A stretch of 19,098 nucleotides of DNA, taken from positions 1-19,098 of the forward strand of contig CAYTOF010000042.1 of assembly GCA_964439435.1 (NCBI GenBank), given 5' to 3'. This stretch comes from CAYTOF01 sp964439435. Its GTDB lineage: Bacteria; Bacillota; Clostridia; Oscillospirales; QAMX01. Under the pieces are notes generated by a model that was given only the letters and a program-made list of their open reading frames with translations, was not told where the DNA came from and did not search any database. Within the stretch, counting starts at the first letter, position 1; the number at the start of each line of letters is the position of its first letter. The position numbers were made by a program, and so were the translations under genes. Below, in pieces: positions 14,482 through 19,098 of the stretch.

Positions 14482-15926
14482 TATTTGTTCTTGCCTATTT
14501 TTAGATATGGTTTCATTATCTTTACAACATACTCAAAGCTCTCAAGCTTGAACAGCCTGGACAACGACAAATATATAATTACCCCGGAAATTATTTGAAT
14601 TGTCAAAGTAAGCACATCGCTTAATCTGAAAAATTGTAACACCAGCATTACTGTTCCCATTACGGTAGACAACAAACTCTGTGGCAACATGTCTTTTATT
14701 TGATCTAAATAGCTATAATTCAAAAGCTTTTTATTCGGATAGGCATTCAATGCTTGAGATGTGAATGTGGTGACAACAAGGCTACATGCAATCCATATAA
14801 CGCCAAACCACATTGAAATCAAAATAGCAGCAAGACCGATAGCCTTTTTGGCAATCTCTAACTTTAGAATCAAATCACTGCGCCCCATTGCCCTTATAGC
14901 GTTCAAATTTGCGGTGTGTATGGGATAAAAGGCATAAGTAAAACAAAATATGCGCAAATAAGGCACGCTCTCCATCCATTTTTCAGTGAGCAGCAACCTC
15001 ACCAAAGGCTCTGCGCATACAGCAAGCCCCATCAGCAACGGCATCATAATATAGGTGCTTGTCTTGATTGCTCTGCGTGTCATCAAGCGAACGCGTTCTC
15101 TGTCATCTTGAACCGATGCCATGGCAGGTAGTAAAACACTGTCTATTGATGAATTTATGTTGGTGACAATCAAATTGGGGAATTGCTGTCCTTTTTCATA
15201 AAAAGCAAGATCAGACTTGGAATATTTCTTCCCGATGATAAGGGCCCGCAGCTCTCTATAGCCTGTGTCAATCAGAGCAGAAACAAGCAGCTTCCAACCA
15301 AAAGAGAAAAGCGACTTCAACCGCCCCCACGAAAAGACCAACAACGGCCTCCATTTGACGGTCATCCATAAGATAAGCGTATCTATAGTTTGGTTTGTCA
15401 ATGTCTGAGCAACAAGGGCCCACACACCAAAGCCTCTATATGCCATATATATCCCAACAACAGCTGAAACAATGGTGCCGCCAATTGTGGCAAAGAAAAA
15501 CTTTTTAAACAACAAGTGCTTTGATACATAGGCTTGTTGTATGTTTTTGACTCCGGAGATGACCAGAGTCAGGCTCAAGACTCTAACCAGAGTTGTGAGC
15601 TCCGGTATGTCGTAATAATTAGCAATAAGCGGTGCAACAAAGAACATAGCCGTATACAAAAATATACAAATAGTAATATTAAAGAAAAAGACAGTGGAAA
15701 AGTCGATGTTGTCTGCCTTGTGCTTTTGTATCAACGCTGTCCCGAAACCACTGTCCACAAAAACTTGCAGCAAAGCGGTGAAAACAGTAATAAGCGCCAC
15801 TGTGCCGTATATGCTCGGCTCAAGAAGCCTTGCAAGTATAATAGCAACTATAAATGTTACACCTTGGGCTGCGATACGCTCCAAAAAACGCCAAATTAAA
15901 TTCGTTGTGGTTTTATTTGCAATCAT
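14481..15926 (-). CDS. Wzx-type polysaccharide flippase (lipopolysaccharide/oligosaccharide exporter family)
   Basis: This 481-aa membrane protein has about 12-14 hydrophobic spans and the hallmarks of the WzxC-like branch. It opens with an N-terminal WRFLERIAAQG segment leading into the first span. It also has the ARLLEPSIYGTVALITVF motif, the DSGFGTALIQ segment after span two, and the FSWGRLKSLFSFGWKLL loop near the middle. It should move undecaprenyl-linked sugar units across the membrane for capsule, teichoic acid or exopolysaccharide assembly. No glycosyltransferase or polymerase genes are beside it, which is unusual for such a gene. The ATG at 15926 has no clear Shine-Dalgarno but overlaps the stop of an upstream 54-codon ORF by 4 bases (ATGA), so reinitiation is likely. 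Confidence 0.92.
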   Translation of the reverse strand: MIANKTTTNLIWRFLERIAAQGVTFIVAIILARLLEPSIYGTVALITVFTALLQVFVDSGFGTALIQKHKADNIDFSTVFFFNITICIFLYTAMFFVAPLIANYYDIPELTTLVRVLSLTLVISGVKNIQQAYVSKHLLFKKFFFATIGGTIVSAVVGIYMAYRGFGVWALVAQTLTNQTIDTLILWMTVKWRPLLVFSWGRLKSLFSFGWKLLVSALIDTGYRELRALIIGKKYSKSDLAFYEKGQQFPNLIVTNINSSIDSVLLPAMASVQDDRERVRLMTRRAIKTSTYIMMPLLMGLAVCAEPLVRLLLTEKWMESVPYLRIFCFTYAFYPIHTANLNAIRAMGRSDLILKLEIAKKAIGLAAILISMWFGVIWIACSLVVTTFTSQALNAYPNKKLLNYSYLDQIKDMLPQSLLSTVMGTVMLVLQFFRLSDVLTLTIQIISGVIIYLSLSRLFKLESFEYVVKIMKPYLKIGKNK

Positions 15927-16087
15927 ATATTTTTTCGCTTTGCGAGAAAGTGTTCTACGCCTCCGAGTATAGCCCTAACAACAAAACTAATCAGGTCAAC
16001 AAAAGATTCATTTACCTGATCAATCAGCGCCTGTTTCTGCTGCTCCACAGCTTTCACACCTGCTTTCTCAGGTATACTTAAGACCAT
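15923..16087 (-). CDS. Candidate small protein, 54 aa, bridging the Fe-S and flippase genes
   Basis: An uninterrupted frame from ATG at 16087 (MVLSIPEKAG) to TGA at 15925-15923 encodes 54 residues. The first half is an amphipathic, Gln/Glu-rich helix (VKAVEQQKQALIDQVNES). A hydrophobic stretch follows (FVDLISFVVRAILGG), then a basic end (FLAKRKNI), so it could be a small membrane-associated protein. It begins 6 bases after the stop of the Fe-S gene and overlaps the flippase start by 4 bases, the spacing of coupled operon genes. No good Shine-Dalgarno precedes the ATG; an in-frame GTG ten codons later is another possible start. I do not recognise it. It could also be a leftover of a larger gene. 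Confidence 0.45.
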   Translation of the reverse strand: MVLSIPEKAGVKAVEQQKQALIDQVNESFVDLISFVVRAILGGVEHFLAKRKNI

Positions 16088-16093
16088 AAACAG

Positions 16094-16939
16094 TCAGATC
16101 AAGTCGCCTCGCCTGTTCTTCTGCCAGGGATCTTTTGACCTGAATGGGTTCTTCATCATGCCTATACCGCGTTTTTCCAGCTCAACAAGGCAGGTCCGGT
16201 TGCAGATAGCCGCATATCGGTCTGGCTTGCCTGTTGGATGCAGTCGGTTTGTCATGCCGCCATTAGGGCATTTCTTGCACAGTTCGAAGTTGATTTCCGC
16301 AACAAGAAATGTTTTGCCGCATATAGTCTTTTCAATCCTTTTATCCTGACTGATCGCACCCAAAGGACAAGCCGCAATACAGACTTCACACTTATCACAG
16401 ATAGGCTCACCCAAGAGCGGATCAGAATCTATTTCTGCATCGGTGATGATCATCTGGAAACGCTGTCTGTGACCAAGTTCGGGGGTCAGGAACTCCTGGT
16501 TAAGGCCCAGCTCACCAAGGCCGCAAGCCACTGCCGCATAATCAAAATCAGGCGTGACATTAGGGGCCGGCCGGCCTTCCGCTACAGAAACACCCATAGC
16601 GGTTGTAGAAAGTGGGTTTGGAAATATCGGGCAGGCTTCCCAACCATTATCCTCAATAAACCGAACCATATCATATGTGGACTGGGCAACAAATTGGTTG
16701 TCAAGCCAGCTATATCCGAAGTTGCTGTAGGGGTTAACACCTGTGCCGTCTTCCACACCACGCAGGGTGCCTCGCGGGATCATCCGGCCGACCAAAATGA
16801 CAGTCTTGCCTTCAGGGAAGATAGCGAAAGGGTCCTGCTGAGGATCAAGGTCGACAAAACGCTCTTTGGCTGCAAATCCGATCAGATCTATTTTTATATC
16901 CTTAGCTTTTTCTTGGATAGCTTTCTTAAACTGGTTCAT
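16094..16939 (-). CDS. [4Fe-4S] protein of the QueG/reductive-dehalogenase-like family (third of three)
   Basis: This 281-aa protein has an N-terminal half typical of epoxyqueuosine-reductase-like and reductive-dehalogenase-like proteins (DLIGFA, then VGRMIPRGTLRG, AAVACGLGELGL and RQRFQMIITDAE). The ferredoxin part follows. The first cluster is C181, C184, C187 and C191 in CDKCEVCIAACP. The second set is C207, C221, C224, C246 and C250, not the usual CxxCxxCxxxCP. I chose the ATG at 16939 because AAGGAGG lies just upstream. It is a close paralogue of the gene at 18065-18904 and lies 25 bases after the middle gene, so all three are one operon. It probably transfers electrons or reductively handles a corrinoid or small organic substrate. 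It is too short to be a full QueG and I do not assign queuosine synthesis. Confidence 0.82.
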   Translation of the reverse strand: MNQFKKAIQEKAKDIKIDLIGFAAKERFVDLDPQQDPFAIFPEGKTVILVGRMIPRGTLRGVEDGTGVNPYSNFGYSWLDNQFVAQSTYDMVRFIEDNGWEACPIFPNPLSTTAMGVSVAEGRPAPNVTPDFDYAAVACGLGELGLNQEFLTPELGHRQRFQMIITDAEIDSDPLLGEPICDKCEVCIAACPLGAISQDKRIEKTICGKTFLVAEINFELCKKCPNGGMTNRLHPTGKPDRYAAICNRTCLVELEKRGIGMMKNPFRSKDPWQKNRRGDLI

Positions 16940-16964
16940 AACAGTCCTCCTTGACCGGTGCCGC

Positions 16965-18068
16965 TCAATATTCGTTTTTTCGCAATGACGGATCTCGCTT
17001 GTCAAGATATTCTTCGCGCCAGGGATTGATTCGGCCTATTTTTTCTTTCTGCTGCCAGGGCAACATCCAAAGTTTGCGTTTAAAGAGCGGGTTCTTGAAC
17101 AAGTTCTTGACAGCCTTGCGTTTTTCCAAGCTGTCTGTGCAGGCACAGATACAACCGCGGGCTCCACAAACAGCATAATAGCCGGTGTGGTTCATGACAT
17201 ACTTATAATAATGAATAATGGAGTTGTCCGGCTGGTCATAGACACTGCCCCAGGTGCCGCCGGCAATGGTGTAGGACATGCGGTAGGCTTCCTCTTCCGT
17301 AACATTCATCTTCTGCACATCCAACTCCAGATTGGGCAGGTCTTTTTTCAGGAAAGGTGAGATTCTGGTATTCAGGCCATGATGGGTCATTGTGCAGCGG
17401 CCCATGTCCACATCGCCCCAATGGATGTCCACACCGCCAACATCGATATGGATGTCTTTGTCAATATTTTTGGCCGGCGGGATGGCTTTGCCCGGGCAGT
17501 CAACAACGCAACGTCCGCACTGGTTGCACAGTGTGCCGGGTTTGATGATCGGGTCCGGTTCCAGCTCAGCGTCTGTCATAATCATGCCCAGTCGGACACA
17601 CGGCCCGAACTCTGGTGTCATGAGCACTTTGGAGTGGCCCATTTCACCAAGGCCGGCCCCGACTGCCATGATGCGGACACTCATAGCTACATTGGGCATG
17701 CGTCCGGGAGCAACGGGCTCGCCTTCACCCATCCGCTCACTGACTGCCGGATAGTGTGGAATGGCTTCCCATCCCATATCCTCAATAAAGCAGGCTATGG
17801 CATAGGTCAGTTTGGGTCGAAAAACTGTATTAAGTCTGTTATAAGAGTAAAAAGTGTAGTTGTGCCAATGGGTGCCCTCAATGATACCACGATAAGAACC
17901 ACGGGGTATCCGCATGGCCAGCATGATGATAGATTTACATTCGGGAAAATAATTCGTCGGATTCATCAAGGGCGGGGCGTCTTTATATCGTTCAATATTT
18001 CCAATGGCTATGCAATCAATACCCAGCTCTTTCGCCCTGTCCTTGATCATTTGCGATGTCAGCTTCAT
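16965..18068 (-). CDS. [4Fe-4S] protein of the QueG/reductive-dehalogenase-like family, enlarged (second of three)
   Basis: This 367-aa relative of the flanking genes keeps the N-terminal half (DCIAIGNIERY, AMRIPRGSYRG, GAGLGEMGHSKVLMTPEFG) and the first cluster C181, C184, C187 and C191 (CNQCGRCVVDCP). It then has an extra section of roughly 90 residues (about 200-295) with many His and Asp residues (HIDVGGVDIHWGDVDMGRC). It ends with a different Cys set (C301, C306, C308, C310 in CGARGCICAC). The ATG overlaps the stop of the preceding gene by 4 bases (ATGA) and follows AAGGAGG, so expression is coupled. The changed C-terminal region suggests a distinct partner or catalytic role in a complex with its neighbours. 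Substrate unknown. Confidence 0.82.
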   Translation of the reverse strand: MKLTSQMIKDRAKELGIDCIAIGNIERYKDAPPLMNPTNYFPECKSIIMLAMRIPRGSYRGIIEGTHWHNYTFYSYNRLNTVFRPKLTYAIACFIEDMGWEAIPHYPAVSERMGEGEPVAPGRMPNVAMSVRIMAVGAGLGEMGHSKVLMTPEFGPCVRLGMIMTDAELEPDPIIKPGTLCNQCGRCVVDCPGKAIPPAKNIDKDIHIDVGGVDIHWGDVDMGRCTMTHHGLNTRISPFLKKDLPNLELDVQKMNVTEEEAYRMSYTIAGGTWGSVYDQPDNSIIHYYKYVMNHTGYYAVCGARGCICACTDSLEKRKAVKNLFKNPLFKRKLWMLPWQQKEKIGRINPWREEYLDKRDPSLRKNEY

Positions 18069-18904
18069 ACTCTGCCTCCTTCGACGACTTCAACGGCTTC
18101 GCCGAACTCGTTCTTACCCCAAGCTTGGCGTTTGCGAAAACTTGTAGCAAATACATTTTCCAAAACACCCGCTCGGTCAAGCTCATCGACACAAGTCCTG
18201 ACACAAAGGGCCGCCAGTCGGTCCGTGCCATTCCTGTCAGTACCGGCACCATTCTTACATATTGCGCACCGGCTTAGGTCACAAGCTGCCACAGGCATGA
18301 CCTTGCCGCAAATCTCAACATTCTCGATTTTTTCACTGTCAAAAGCATTCAGCGGACAGATTGCCAGACAACGCCCACATTGCGTACACACCGGATCTGT
18401 CAAAACAGGATCATCTGGAAGTTTTGCTTCAGTGATAATCATGGCAAAACGCTGGCGTGGCCCAAAACGGGGAGTCAAAACTTCGCCGCCCAGGCCTATT
18501 TCACCCAAGCCACAGGCAACTGCCGCATATCTGAAATCAGGCGTGACAGACAGACCTACATCAGGCACTGCCAACTGTATTTCCGGCACAACAGGCATGG
18601 CTTCGTAACCGGCCCTTTCGATAAAGGTGGTCAGTTCATACGCTGTTGCAGAAATGAACTCATCTGCGAGCCAGCTCTTCCCAAAAGAGCCATAATCGCC
18701 CGTGTTCACTCCTTCTTCAACACCACGTAAGGTGCCGCGGGTTATGCGGCGGCCAATCAGGATTACTGTCTGGCCGGACGGAAACAACGTGAATGGATTC
18801 TTGTCCGGTGCCAACCGGGCAAACCGCTCTCGACCGGCAAACCCAACCAAATCAGCCAGAGCATCTTTTGCAGCCTGCCGGATCTCCTGTTTAAATTGAA
18901 GCAT
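18065..18904 (-). CDS. [4Fe-4S] protein of the QueG/reductive-dehalogenase-like family (first of three)
   Basis: This 279-aa protein closely resembles the one at 16094-16939: DLVGFAGRERFARL, IGRRITRGTLRGVEEG, AAVACGLGEIGL and RQRFAMIITEA. The first cluster is C173, C176, C179 and C183. The second set is C199, C208, C213, C216, C234 and C238, with the same spacing of the shared cysteines as its paralogue. The ATG at 18904 follows GGAGGAGG; the reading from 18919 would start with a TTG upstream of that site and is rejected. It is the first gene of the operon, 4 bases overlapping the next. No cobalamin-binding domain or twin-arginine signal is present, so it is not a respiratory reductive dehalogenase. 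Cytoplasmic electron transfer or cofactor reduction is the cautious reading. Confidence 0.82.
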   Translation of the reverse strand: MLQFKQEIRQAAKDALADLVGFAGRERFARLAPDKNPFTLFPSGQTVILIGRRITRGTLRGVEEGVNTGDYGSFGKSWLADEFISATAYELTTFIERAGYEAMPVVPEIQLAVPDVGLSVTPDFRYAAVACGLGEIGLGGEVLTPRFGPRQRFAMIITEAKLPDDPVLTDPVCTQCGRCLAICPLNAFDSEKIENVEICGKVMPVAACDLSRCAICKNGAGTDRNGTDRLAALCVRTCVDELDRAGVLENVFATSFRKRQAWGKNEFGEAVEVVEGGRV

Positions 18905-18977
18905 AGACTCCTCCTCCAAAAATAATGTTTATATTTGCACAAAAGCCTGTCCAGAATTATATATATGCATCCCGTAA

Positions 18978-18995
18978 GGGCGACCTTCGTCACCC
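18978..18995. promoter_or_regulatory. Leader hairpin upstream of the Fe-S operon
   Basis: On the minus strand RNA, GGGUGAC and GUCGCCC pair in a 7-bp stem (one U-G pair) around a GAAG loop, about 75 bases upstream of the first Fe-S gene. On the plus strand the same hairpin (one C-A mismatch) is followed by GG and six T (18998-19003), like a terminator. AGGGC (18977-18981) can pair instead with GCCCT (19005-19009), so two exclusive structures are possible. I cannot match it to a known riboswitch. Confidence 0.4.
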
Positions 18996-19098
18996 GGTTT
19001 TTTAGCCCTCTTCATACCACATTATCAGAAAACATTACAGCCCCATGGCTGATGTTTGACCACTTGATTCAGTTCCACTCAGTCGCAAGCAGGAAATC

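Noticed and set aside
16238..16954. 238-codon plus-strand frame opposite the third Fe-S gene
   Set aside because: Antisense to a gene with conserved family motifs; no start signals or recognisable domain.
17379..18608. 409-codon open frame on the plus strand opposite the Fe-S genes
   Set aside because: It lies antisense to two genes with clear cysteine motifs and ribosome sites; it has no Shine-Dalgarno, and its protein is His/Cys/Pro/Ser scrambled in the manner of a shadow frame in G+C-richer DNA.
18065..18904. Respiratory reductive dehalogenase or true epoxyqueuosine reductase (QueG)
   Set aside because: No twin-arginine signal, no standard pair of CxxCxxCxxxCP clusters and a shorter length; only family-level similarity is justified.

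Overview
The window looks like chromosomal DNA of an anaerobic Gram-positive Clostridia-type bacterium, perhaps close to Oscillospiraceae. The reasons are strong AGGAGG-type ribosome binding sites, TTG and GTG starts beside ATG, Thr-rich linkers after lipoprotein cysteines, an ECF sigma factor of the 'NPEGW' style, and clustered [4Fe-4S] flavin-free reductase-like proteins. No rRNA, tRNA, CRISPR array, transposase or phage gene was seen. The right end (about 16-19 kb) looks richer in G+C than the rest.

Layout. (1) 88-606: an unrecognised 172-aa protein. (2) 864-4932 and 4985-5806: a divergent carbohydrate-related unit. An orphan ABC solute-binding lipoprotein lies on the minus strand; a large metallophosphoesterase with carbohydrate-binding-type domains and an AraC regulator lie on the plus strand. 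(3) 6013-11356 (minus): a compact operon encoding a small secreted protein, two tandem paralogous lipoproteins, two ABC-2 type permeases and an ABC ATPase. (4) 11665-12451 (plus), divergent from that operon: an ECF sigma factor broken by a one-base shift at a G7 tract, then a short anti-sigma-like protein without a membrane anchor. (5) 12720-14105 (minus): a leaderless type I sulfatase. (6) 14346-18904 (minus): three tandem QueG/reductive-dehalogenase-like [4Fe-4S] proteins, a 54-aa small ORF, a Wzx-type polysaccharide flippase, a decayed ATP-grasp remnant and a strong terminator.

The most interesting part is units 3 and 4. The same two-part sequence, TGTCCCC-N14-GTACATATAT with exactly the same spacing, lies upstream of the secreted-protein operon (minus strand, 11462-11432) and upstream of the anti-sigma-like gene (plus strand, 12140-12170). 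The sigma gene itself has an ordinary housekeeping promoter. This is what an ECF regulon promoter would look like, and it ties the sigma/anti-sigma pair to the exporter/lipoprotein operon. Each lipoprotein gene is also preceded by a strong intercistronic hairpin in an equivalent position. I propose that this is a cell-envelope or secreted-peptide system under ECF control that I cannot match to a named family. The broken sigma gene and the truncated anti-sigma may mean the local regulator is decaying, is phase-variable at G7, or contains a sequencing error.
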